A stretch of 64,000 nt of DNA, taken from NCBI GenBank assembly GCA_030248065.1, contig JASAMV010007408.1, positions 1 to 64,000 on the forward strand, written 5' to 3'. The position numbers and the translations under genes were made by a program. Positions within the stretch are counted from its first letter, which is position 1; each line of letters opens with the position of its first letter. The notes under the pieces were generated by a model. The model worked only from the letters and a program-made list of their open reading frames with translations. It searched no databases and had not been told where the DNA came from. Shown piece by piece: positions 47,001 through 59,000 of the stretch. The stretch comes from Rhynchonema sp. JSB1_4. Lineage: Eukaryota; Nematoda; Chromadorea; Monhysterida; Xyalidae.

Positions 47001-50000
47001 GAGACATTGCACCTCACTGTGTGTGAGTGCACTTCCTGCCTGCCTCTGTTGCTCTCGTTGTTGTGTTTTGCTACTTTATGTTTCTGGATAGGTTGAGTGT
47101 GCATAAAAGTGGGACACCGCAACATCAAGGCATCTTCCACTCTGAAAACCGTAGGCGTCATCATTTGCTTTTGTTAATTAGCAACATAAACCAACAACAC
47201 CAATTCTGAAATCAGGAGCAGCCTCGTCTCGCTGACGTGGCGGTCACACACAACATACATAACGCGGACGACAGACAAACTGGATACGAAACCGAACTCA
47301 GGGATCAAATGACAACCGTGGTCGGGGAGCTGCCTGCAAAAAAAAACAGTATATTTTCTGTCAAACAATTCATTTTTTCCAAGTTAGTTGTGATATTTGG
47401 CACATGAAATCCGTGAAAAGCTACCACCCGATACCTGAAAAAAAAACATCCCGAGACCAGATACTTTTTGGGTGCCGATACCCGATGCCTTCCGATCTCT
47501 AGACATCACTAAATTATTACTTAATGTCCTTAATTCGGAAAAGTCACGTGACTAAGGCAGATCACATCCAATCCGATTACCAAGCTTGATATCGCTCATT
47601 ATAAAATGTAATGTTTCACAGTCTACCTGCACGCAATGCGCTGTGTCGAGCTGCAGCAGTCGGTGCTCTACAACGGCTTTATCGACGAATTGGTCGCTGT
47701 GCTCAAACTCAGGTATTGTTTTCTTTTAATTTTGATCGTAGTCAAACTTAAAAGAAAATTGTTGTCATTTTCAGTCCCCCAAGTTCGTCGACCACGGGCA
47801 AGCATCTGCGCGAAGTGCAATCGGAAGTGCTGCGCACGTTGGCCAGCATTCTCGACTTTGACAAGGACCAAGGGTGGGTGGTGTTCTTTTTCCAAATGCA
47901 ATGAAAGAGAAAATGAACATCAACGCCATTCATCCTCTCCAATGTGGCATTCTTTATTCACGTTGGCGGTTAGTATCCGACGTGATAATAATGTTTCAGT
48001 CATTGCCAGCCAAATACCGGTCCGGTCAAGTAGCCCTCGCTCACTGATGGGGTTAGCATTGACTGCTCACAAATGGTCACAATAACAAACTACATCCTAA
48101 ATCTTCAAAATCGTCATATGGTTTTAGTATTGCGGTCGAAGAAATGTTTCACAGAAGAGATAAGGGATACCGGATATTAATCGTGTCGATTTGAGCAGAT
48201 TTGTCTGAAAATATTCAAAAACACCGATTCTAAATTTGATTCCATTTTGCAGTGCGTACGCCGACACAATCATTCATTCAACCGAAGCGAACATATTCGA
48301 CGGGTTTCTGGGCACACTCACGCGCGCCTGTGTCGATGCGTTGAAGGTATGCTTTGGGGTTTTATATTTTCCTTTTCACGTCAACAAAAGAATGGAACCA
48401 GCGGGACTCGATCCCCCAACCATGGGGTGGGACTTTTAGTTCGGATTCACCTTTGTCTTTGTTGTCCGGTCGCCTGTTTTGGAAATCCATTTGAAGTACT
48501 TGAGCTAAGGAGAATCTCTGCTGCCAGAGTGAGAAACAAAGAATACAGGTGTCCCAACAAACCAGTGGCGGTCATTGCAGGGGGTTAGTTAGTTTATTGC
48601 GTCGGCATCAACTCAATAATACACAAATAAGAAGATTAAGTGAAACAAGCATAATTACAAGACCGGGTGTGGAGTTTACGGACATGAAAATAAATACAAA
48701 ACAGGGTGTACAAGCTACGGGAATGAAAAATGAATGCAAAACCAGACAGGAAAGGGTGAGAAGGTGGACGAAATCACGGACAGACAGACACAGACAACAT
48801 GCAATCAGAAACTAAATGTACGCAGGCAGAGCCACAACAATTTGCAACGGTGCAATACCGGGCGGTGCGGAATACTGTGACATAAAATCCGAAAGCAATC
48901 TGTTAGATCGCCCATCTTTGTGTCCGTAGCGCATCTTTTTCCGTGGCCAGCCGCTCAGGAGGACCATCGCCCTTCCCACATTGTTCTTGCAGGCCAGTAG
49001 TTCAATGTGCCACTCGGGGCTCCGGCTCATGGTTCCACTGGTTGGGAAAAGTTTTCGGCGAATTCGGCCGGCGCTGCCATTTGCCACAGCGGCAGCGTCG
49101 TAGCTCGGCCGCCACCACGGGAAGGTATTCGCCTCGGCTCCTTGCAGGAGGGTCGCCTCGCCTCGCCCGACAGCCCGTGCCCACCGTCTGCCTGCCATGC
49201 CCAACTGATCTCGTCCGAGTTCTGCACGGCGTTATTCTCATTCCTCTACCATCTGGCCATGTGTGCTAACTCGGGTGCGTGTTTGTCTGGATGTTGTTGT
49301 TTTGGTTTGAATTGTGCTTATGACTTTGTCAACCAAATGTGATAATAATTTTTGTTGAACAGGGACGTTTTCGAGTGACTGTTGATTTCATTCAGCATGG
49401 AAATGTTTGAAAAAGTTCTACAGTGCTTGTGTACTCAATACGATCGCTAGCTCATAAAGCTAATTTAATTACATAATTTATAGCTATTTTTTACCTTAAT
49501 CCCGGGCTTTAATTCGCGTTTCAGCCTCCAAACCACTGGCGGCACCGGGCTTGGTCGACACGCTACTGTCCGTTGTGAAACATCACGATCTATGCACACC
49601 CTATGTGACGTTTGTCAACCGATCCGTGCGCATTATTGGTTGGTTCTTAGCGGGGGCGGGAAAATAGGGTTTTCTGTTGTTTGTTGCCATGGTGGAAGAA
49701 GCAGATCTTTTATCATTGCTTGGGTCATGTCGTCCTTATTGCTCGTAAATAGTGAGCATAAATGGAGGGATACATTTTGCACTTTTTATTTGGCACCCTC
49801 TGTGTTGGGATCAGGCATGGGCACAATACCACTTTTGACACCCAATACCGGCCCTGTACCAATACCCAATACCAAATAGGTGACCCAATACCAATACCCA
49901 ATACCAATACCGGTGAGACCCAATATCCAATACCAGATCAATACCACTGAAGTGTCTGGTATTGGGTTTGGTATTGGGTTGGTATTGGTATGAGTATTGG

Positions 50001-53000
50001 GTATTGGGTTGGTATTGGTATTGGGTATTGGTCTTAGTATTGGTTTGGTATTGGGTTGGTATTGGGTTTGATATTGGTTTGGTATTGGGCTTGAGTCAGG
50101 TATTGGGTTTGGTATTGGTTTGGTATTGCGTTTTTCTGCATTAGTATTGGGTATTGGTTTTGACCCAATACCTGGGCAAACCCAATACCCAATACCAATA
50201 CCAGGCCAGCTTCAATACCAATACCCAATACCCAATACCAGAATTAGACCCAATACCAATACCAAACACTGGTATTGGTATTGGGTGGTATTGGTATTGG
50301 GTATTGTGCCCACCAATAGTTGGGATTGTACAAAATCTGCTCGCATAAAGGTGAACGATTCAACAAATCCTGTATAGATGGTGTTCATGCACTCATGAAT
50401 TTATAAACAAATAAAAATGATGTGATTACCGCCGGATTTCCATCGCAGATTTGGTGACGCAGTTTTCGCAACCGGTCGTTGACGCGCACGGTCTTGACGC
50501 GGTGATTGATCGATTTAGGGTGAGCTGTGGTTAAAAATTCCCGAAAAAACAGTTTTTTCATAAAAAAAATTTTCCAAGAAAATAATAACCATGTGCATAT
50601 AATAGTTGTACTGGGTGGATTGAGAAACTGATCTTGATTTTTCATAAAAGTCAATAAGTGTTTTGCTTATATAGTGTCCGTTGCTTTTTTTATTGCCATA
50701 TGACATTGGCTAAATTGTTACCGCAATAATAAGGGCAAGCTGACGCGATTTGTCCACAATTTATGCCCACCCCAAAATTACTGATAATTAAAAGCGGTTT
50801 GTACTTTTACAGCACGAAGTCGATGTTTGCCGTCACGAGCTCACGCCGACTGCAGCTGAACCAAAACCGATCGATGTGGATAATTCGGAAACACAAGTCG
50901 GTATCAATGATATGAATGTTGATTTCAATTTTGTCTCGCTCATTTACAGTGGTGTCGTTTCGGGGGGGGGGGGGGTGGCTACCCCTGGTATGGGGTATGG
51001 GAATTTTTTCACTTTTGGAACCCTAGATAATGACCCGAGACCCTTTTGTCTCCGAGAAGTACAAAAATTGACCATTTTTTTGCCTAAAATGTCAAAAAAA
51101 ATCGCTTGCTACCGCAAGAAAGGCCTGTTTTAAGGGCTCGGGACATAACCGAAGGAAGGGTAGCAGGACATATTGTTATATACCGTTGGAAAGCATTCTG
51201 AGAATATATGTCGCGCACAAATTTTAAGCTCCCTGGGGATTCGCTCTCTCTTGGTAAAGGGACTTTTTGTTCCAGAAAAAAAGTGAATTTTTGCACAACT
51301 TGGAACGACCGGTGCAGAAACCCCCAAATGAGCTGAAAGTCAAGTAACACGTGGGTCGGCCATATTTTAGAGAACACAAGTGTGTCCCTAAATTTTGAGG
51401 TCGCGCTTTGCGTTTCAGAAATAAGAATGCAATGGTGAAATAGAGTATGGTCGAAAGTACCAGAAAATAAAGGTTTTTAAATTATGAAACTCATGGCTAG
51501 CTCTGCGACAGGCCTAAAAATCCACTAAATTGCCACTAAACTAGATGGTTACATTCATCGGCAGAACTGAGACATAAAAAAAGCCACAGGCTGTATCGCT
51601 TTCGAAATAAAAATTTGAGAGAAACGTCTGGTTTAACAACCTATGAAGGTCCGAAGAGAGCAAGGTCTACAGATCTCTCGGGGCAGCCATACTAACCTGA
51701 GTATGATATTCAGCTATAAATGCTTAGGCTGTGAGCAGATAAACGCGGAATGCGGAATTTGTTTAAAAACAGCAACTCCTTAAAGCGGGAAACCGTATAT
51801 CTCATGCTTGCTTTTTTACTACGCAGTTAGACTGTTTATGTCCAACGGTCACAAAAACAACGATCAAACGAGATAAACCACGTTAAAACTGTCAGAATTT
51901 ATCTTTGAAAAGTTGCTTTCAGGAACAAACGCGAGCTTGTGCCGACTTACGCTCACCCTTTGATCATGAAACGCAGTGAGACTGAGACAAGAACCAGCTC
52001 GCTGACAGATGAAACATTTCACACGTGGCTGTTGGTTGACGAGCTGGTTGGATTCCCTACTAAATGTTCTGCCGTTGCCTGATCAAAAGGGGGAGCGTAA
52101 GTCGGCACAAGCTCGAGTTTGTTCCCGAAAGCAAATTTTTAAAAATTAATTCTCACAATTTAAACGCATTTCATTTTGTTTGAACGATGGTTTTGTGATC
52201 ACTCATCGTATATAGTCACATTTTACTGCGAAAGGCCGGATTCTGAGAGCATGCGATATCCGGTTGCCCGGTTTAACTGTACAGCTAAAGCACTGTGGCT
52301 CTTCAAGAAAATGTTTCAAAGTCTTTTGGCGCGTTATAGCTATGATGACTACGCTGGTTTTTATTCCGCATTCCGCGTTTATCTGCTCACAGCCTTACTG
52401 TTAGGCCGCTCTCTGACAAAAGCAAAAAGTTTACCACACATTTTGCTTTTTGCTTTTTGCTTTTATCAGAGAGCAAAAGCAAAAAGTTGACTTTTTGCTT
52501 TTTGCTTTTGTCAGAGAGCAAAAGCAAAAAGCAAAAACTTGAAAAAAAGCAAAAAGTCATCATGAATTTTTACGCCCAAAACCAGGCTGCACAAACCCGA
52601 AAATCAAAAATTACACAGGTCTGGAACACGCTAATGTTTGCTGCTTGTGCGCGCTGCACAACTTTTTGCTTTTTGCTTTTTTGCTCTCTGACAAAAGCAA
52701 AAAGTCAACTTTTTGCTTTTGGCTCTCTGACAAAAGCAAAAAGCAAAAAGTGTGTTGTGAACTTTTTGCTTTTTGCTTTTGTCAGAGAGCGGCCTTAATA
52801 GTTATCTCAAATGTAATAGCATCAAACAACGTATTTCGAGAGTAGCTTTTGAACGATATATAACAAGCCCAACTAAACTCTTACGCTTAAGGGCAGAGGC
52901 TAAAAAATTGCTTTTTTGACGATTCTGGAATGAACCGTCACGTCACCATGTGCGATTTCGGAATTTTGACAGTTTCTTGTCCGTAGCATGAGATAGCGTG

Positions 53001-56000
53001 AGCATGTCATGTATCGTTCGATAGCTATTTTGATGCTACATCGCTTGATGCTATCAATTATGCAATAGTCTTTAAAGCTGCTGGTTAACAACCCTTCGAC
53101 CGCGCTGGATCTTGGGGGTAGATAAAAGTTTGGACTTCGTGTTACTTGACCCTGATCTGGCGGGCCGAGTGGTGGCTTCCTGATGCTTCACGGCCACGTT
53201 GAAGTTTGCTCCTGGTGAAAAAAAGGTTGATACTGGAGTGACATCAACCTCCAACATTGTGGCAAAAACCGCAATGCACAATAGCTATTGAAACGTCCGC
53301 ATTGTTGAATAACGTGTTTGTGCTTCCCAGTTTTCAAAACCCTACGCAGCTCACACAATGTTTACTACAACATGCGCAAGGGAGCCATTCTCAAAGCGCA
53401 CACACCGACAACACACAGTCGGCACAGCGACAACACAGCAATGTTTCACAGCTGGCAAACTTTGTGTGTGTGCGCACTGGAAAGGCTGCCTTGCGCATGT
53501 TGTGGTAAACATTGTGTGAGCTGTGTAGGGTTTGAAAACTGGGAAGCACAAACAAGGGACTTGATAGTTAGAAGATTTTTATTTGTAATTGACAACTTAT
53601 GTCATTCACCACAGAATGTTTAAAATTATACGAGTACAAAATCGTAACAAAAAATGACCAGATTTCTGAAGCCTTTTATTTTTTTTATTCAACAATGCGG
53701 GCGTTTCAACAGCTATTGTGCATTGCGGTTCTTGCCACAATGTTGGAGGTTGCTGTCACTCAAGTATCAAACTTTGAAACAGCCTGTTCGTGTCACAGCA
53801 GCATTTCAAATTTTTTCGGTTTTTTTCGATAGGGGCAAACTTCAACGTGGCCGTGAAACATCAGGAAGCAACCAATCGGCTCGCCAGATTAGGGTCGAGT
53901 AACACGATGTCCAACCTTTGTTTATATATACTACCCCCCAAGATCAAGCGCGGTCGAAGGGTTATTAGCCAGCACCTTTAACAGTAACGACTTCTAGCCA
54001 ATATATTTTTCAGGTTGGCATGGCCGCAGCAGCCGGTCCATGGAGTTTTTTTAAGTCTTGACTTCAACTCATTTGTGGTTTCTCCACCGGTCGTTCCAAT
54101 TTGTGAAAAAATCACTTTTTTTCTGGAGCGAAAAGTCGGTCTACCAAGAGATAGCAAATCTAGAAGAAGCTTAAAATTTTTGCGTGACATGCGCAGTCAG
54201 AATGCTTTCCAACGATGTATGACACTACGGCCTGCTACCCTTCCTACGGTTATGTCCCGAGCCCTTTAAGCGCTTTAAGATCAATTTTGGCACTTTCAGC
54301 ACATTTCTGGGGTCATTTTTTCAGAAACCCTCTCGTGTATGGGAAGTTTTTGATATTTGGTGGAACACTCATGTCATGAATAATTTTTTGATTTGTATGG
54401 CTACGTGTGTGAAATTTCCCAAAGATTGGGTGGGAAAATTTCGATTTCTCAACGACACCACTGCTCATGCACCTACCTGTACAATGAAGCTAACGTGACT
54501 TGTTGCAGGTATCAGCGACAATCACACATGTCAGCGAAACCACAGCAGCTGTTGATGCATCCAGTGGTGGTTCTCCAGCAGCCAATGTTGAGCCAGAGGA
54601 TGTGACTGGTGCTGCTCAGGGAACAACGAACCAAAGCAGTGACAATAGCGGAGCAGCGACGAAAGCGCTGCCTGGTTGGTCGTTTTGGTTTGGGGTCGAA
54701 AACCCTCGAAAAAAATTGCAAATCTTTTTCATTCAGGGCTTTCGACTCTCGCCAGCTTTTATTTGTTTTTCGTATGAAAGGGTGGATGCGAAAATATAAC
54801 AGTGGTTTAATAGCAATAAATTCTGCAAAATTTGAAAAGAAATTGGCAAAAAAATATTTTTCTAGATGCTACCTGGGCCCAGGTTTCCAACGTTGCGTGA
54901 TAGGCTCGTGCAATGGTGGCCGGGCAATTGAGCAAAGCACATTTGAGCAAGACCACTTTGAGCAAGAAAAAGGGCAGAGCCAAAAGAGCAGAGCTCTTAT
55001 TTTGTCCCAATTGCGTAGGGTTGGGCTGATTTAGGTATCAGGTGTAATGATTGTTGTTTTATTGATCGTGTTTACGATGTGAGAGTTAGGTACTGTAGCT
55101 CTTTGGTTTACCGCGTTGTGTATAAAATCAACAACAAGTCTTTCCCGTTATGATGTATTGATCAGCCGGTTAGTTGAGAGAGTCAGTAATGAATACAATA
55201 GGTTATGGTTCAATAGTTGTGGTCCGATAATAGCACAAGTGGTTAGTACCGTAATATAAGCACCTGAGAAAGGAGACATGCAGTTAGCACCAACATGAAG
55301 GTACAGAAACACAAGAAGAACTCTTATCAAGCAAAAGCACAAATGACCCTTGGTCAACGAGAGAGAACTCACGCTAACTTCTGAACTGCTTGCCAAGATC
55401 TATGCGAGCGCTGCTATGCGCTTACTAGGAAAAGCTAACTCGTTACACAGGCTTAGGCCTAGGCCTACGCTTAGGCTTAGTTTTGTGTTTGGGCTTAGGC
55501 TCAGACTCATTCGTTTTTAAGTTCTGCTCTTTTGGCCTCTGCTCTTTTTCACTTGTTCAAAGTGGTCTTGCCCAAGTTGTTTTGAAGTGTGAATTTTTTT
55601 GAACAATGCGATTGCTATGCCCAACTGTATGATTGAGCCAACGCCTAAGCCCAACCTTAAACTACCACTGTGGGCGAGCAGAACTGGTACCTTAGCCATC
55701 ATCAATTATTGTCGATTACCTTCAGAACCGACCGCCCTCCGCTGTCACACGCAACGCGCGGCGCTACTGAAATCGATATTGAGCTTCATCAAACGACATT
55801 GGCAACAGCAGCAGACCCATGAAGAACAAGTTTTGGCTGGTGAGTTTCCGGACGGCTGATGTTTCATGTTTAGTTGTTTTGATTGATTGTTGTTTTTTGC
55901 ATAAATAATGCAGTTATGGTATATTTTTAGTGATCAACGGTCCCCTGATTCCGTGTCTTGAGCACATAATTAGCAACGGCGACTATTATTCGCATGAGCT

Positions 56001-59000
56001 CTTCTTGCAAGGTTGGTTTTTACTTTGCCTTTTTATTTTGGCCTGGTGAGTGAGAAATACGAATTGCTGTTTTTAGCCATCCAACTTGTGTCCGAAATCG
56101 TCAACAACAATCCATCGCAGTTGCAAGTGCTCCAAAAGAAAGGTGTCACTAAAGTCATGCTCGAAACGCTGCTTGAACGAGAGGTGATTTTGGGGCGCCT
56201 TATATGCTTTTTGTCACGGCTGTATCAGACTCACTGAGATGAAAAAACCACACTTGGCTAAATGTGACCAAGGGTCAGTGGTGTCGTTGGGGGGAGGGGG
56301 TTGGCCCCCTGGGATACGATATCCGGTATCTTGATTTTTTCACCCAGGGGTATCCGGTATCATGACTTTTTGTCCAGGGGCATCCTACCCTAAAATTTTT
56401 CCGAAAACCGTAAAAATCGCCCATTTTTACCTCCAAACAGTGGTGTCGTTGGGGGGGGGGGGTTACCCCCCTGGTATCGGTATCCGGTATCTTGATTTTT
56501 TCACCCAGGGGTATCCGGTATCCTGACTTTTTGTCCAGGGGTATGCTACCTTAAAATTTTCCGAAAACCGTAAAAATCGCCAATTTTTACCTCCAAAATG
56601 CTCAAAATCGCTTGCTGGCGCAAGCATAACCCCCCAAAACGGCCTTTTTTGCGCTTTCAACACCGATTTTGCTCGATTTTCTTCTAAAAAAATTGACCTT
56701 TTTTGAACAACCCCCCTGGGTATCCGAGATTTTTCATTTTAGGAAGCAACCCCGCCCCTGGTATCCAAGATTTTGCATTTTGGGTATCCGGTATCCCAGA
56801 CGTGCACGGGCGCAAAATCGCTTGCTGGCGCAAGCATAACCCCCCAAAATGAGCATTTTTTGCGCTTCCAACACCGATTTTGCTCAGTTTTCCTCTAAAA
56901 ATTGACCTTTTTTTGAACAACCCCCCTGGGTATCCGAGATTTTTTCTTTTAGGGGGCAACCGCCCTGGTATCCTGGGTGTCCGGTATCCGAAAATTTTGG
57001 ATTTTGGGTATCCGGTATCCTGACTTTTTGATTTCCCAACGACACCACTGCCAAGGGTCAAGCGCAGATGTTTTGTTGGTCGCGTGTATATCGCGACGGA
57101 AAGCTGCAAAGATTTGATTTTTGGCTAATAGTTTCGTAATCGTCAAACAAGCAATAATACATGAGCCCCAAATGAGCGTGAAAACAATGCATGTGATTTA
57201 ACGACAAGATGCGACGACATGATGTGACGACGTTACGATAAGCCTGGTTTTTGGTGCCTCACGCAGCAAAACAAGGTAACAAAGAAACGAACACACAAAT
57301 TAATTAACGTGCAATACACCGGTGATTGATAACTAAGGCCGCATTCACAATGCAAGCGCGTTAGCGTGTTAGCGTGCGAGATGCGCACGCTTTTGCATTC
57401 ACAATGGAAAAAGCTGATTAGCGCGTAAAGGCGGAATTATAGTTGGTCGCGTGCGACCACTTTTCAGGCAGAATGCACGCTGCTGCATTGCTCTTCGTTT
57501 TTTTTGCAGTATTCAGGCGTTTACTTATTGGGTCTCACTTGTTGAAAAAAACAAGCGTGCAAAAATCATTTGTGTCAAATAAACGTGAAGAAACCAAACA
57601 ATTGGTATTTTGGGCGCGACCAGAGCTGCGACCACTTTGACACTTGAAGTTGCTGCAGCTCAAGCGTGGTGTTTTGAAATCAACCCCTCATGGCTTTTGT
57701 GAGCTAGTGGGTATGATACGCAAATATTCGAGTTGTCGCCGCGCCCAGAAAATGGTCGTTGCGCCCAAAATTTGCGAAGTTGAAATATTTCAAGTTTTTG
57801 TCAAAATTTCAATGTTCCAGTATTGATCAGTAATGATGTTTAAACGACGCCCAGAGTCATTTGAGATTATGGTGTTGTTCTGGCTGTGTTTAGTCTATTA
57901 TAAAAAGTTTCACCTGTTTCACACCCGTATGTGCAAACACGCGGTGGTCGCCGGTAGTGGTCGCCAGCCCGACTATAATTCCACCCTCAGCGTGCGAGCA
58001 ACTTTTCTCGCACGCTAACGCGCAGATGCGCAACGCGCTTTTGCATTCACAATGCAAAGCTGATTAGCGCGGTGGCGCGTTAGCGTGCACGCTAACGCGC
58101 TTTTCACGATTAGAACTGGTTCTAATTTTTTTGCGCGTTAGCACTGGATGCGCGTGTTCTAAAGTTTATAATTTAATTTGAAAACATTATCAGACCACGA
58201 AAATTGTGAAAACATAGGAAATAAAGTCTCCTGCGTTCACTGAGAATATTTTTGTTTCATTTTGATGCTTCGAAGCATATCTTTTTACGCTATCAATCGA
58301 TTGAGGCAAACAGTTTCGGCTGCTGTTATATTAGCTGCAAGCAAACGTTGCGCAGAACGTTGTTCATCTGCCTATGTGTTGTGTATCCTCTTTGGTGGTG
58401 TAATTGTGATGCATGACATGACAAGGAGACTGTATTGCACGCATGGATTGTTCATGTCGCGACTAGCTAGACTTTCCATTTGAGGAAACTGTTCCTATAG
58501 AATCAGTGGTGTCGTTGAGAAATCGAAATTTTCCCATACCCAGCCCAATTTTCGGGAAATTTCCCATACATACCCCCAAAAATCAAAAATTTCCCATACC
58601 AGGGGGGGGGGTTTTCCAAAAACTCAAAAATTTCCCATACCCGAGGGTGGGGGTTTTGAAAAAAATGACCCCAAAAATCTTCTAAAAGTGCCAAAATTGG
58701 TCTAAAAAGTGCTTAAAACAGAGTTTTCTTGCGGTAGTAAGCGATTTTTGACATTTTTGGACGAAAAATGGCCAATTTTGGTACTTCTCGGGGTCAAAAA
58801 GTCATTTCTTAGGGGTGCTTGTTCCAAAAGTGAAAAATTTCCCATACCCCATACCCCCGGCCGATTTCCCATACCCCATACCAGGGGGGGGGGGTAAACC
58901 CCCCCCCCAACCCCCCCCCAACGACACCACTGTATAGAATCAAAATAAGTTTGAATGAATCTTGAAAGCGATTGGTTGCCGTTTTCAAAACAACGAAATA

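Larger units (their letters stand above)
50947..54463. mobile_element. Large CAGTGGTGTCGTT element with nested foldbacks, HUWE1 intron 15
   Basis: Ends CAGTGGTGTCGTTTCGGGG and CTCAACGACACCACTG. Flanks CTCATTTA and CTCATGCA agree at 6 of 8. The inner inverted arms (about 51135-51370 and 54030-54268, GGGCTCGGGACATAACCG) bracket other foldbacks: 51722-52396 (GCTGTGAGCAGATAAACGCG arms), 51900-52135, 52404-52794, 53070-53985 and 53320-53551. No transposase frame recognised. Confidence 0.78.

Noticed and set aside
48390..48420. tRNA gene on the minus strand
   Set aside because: Only a T-arm-like piece is present; no A box, anticodon arm or acceptor stem could be paired.
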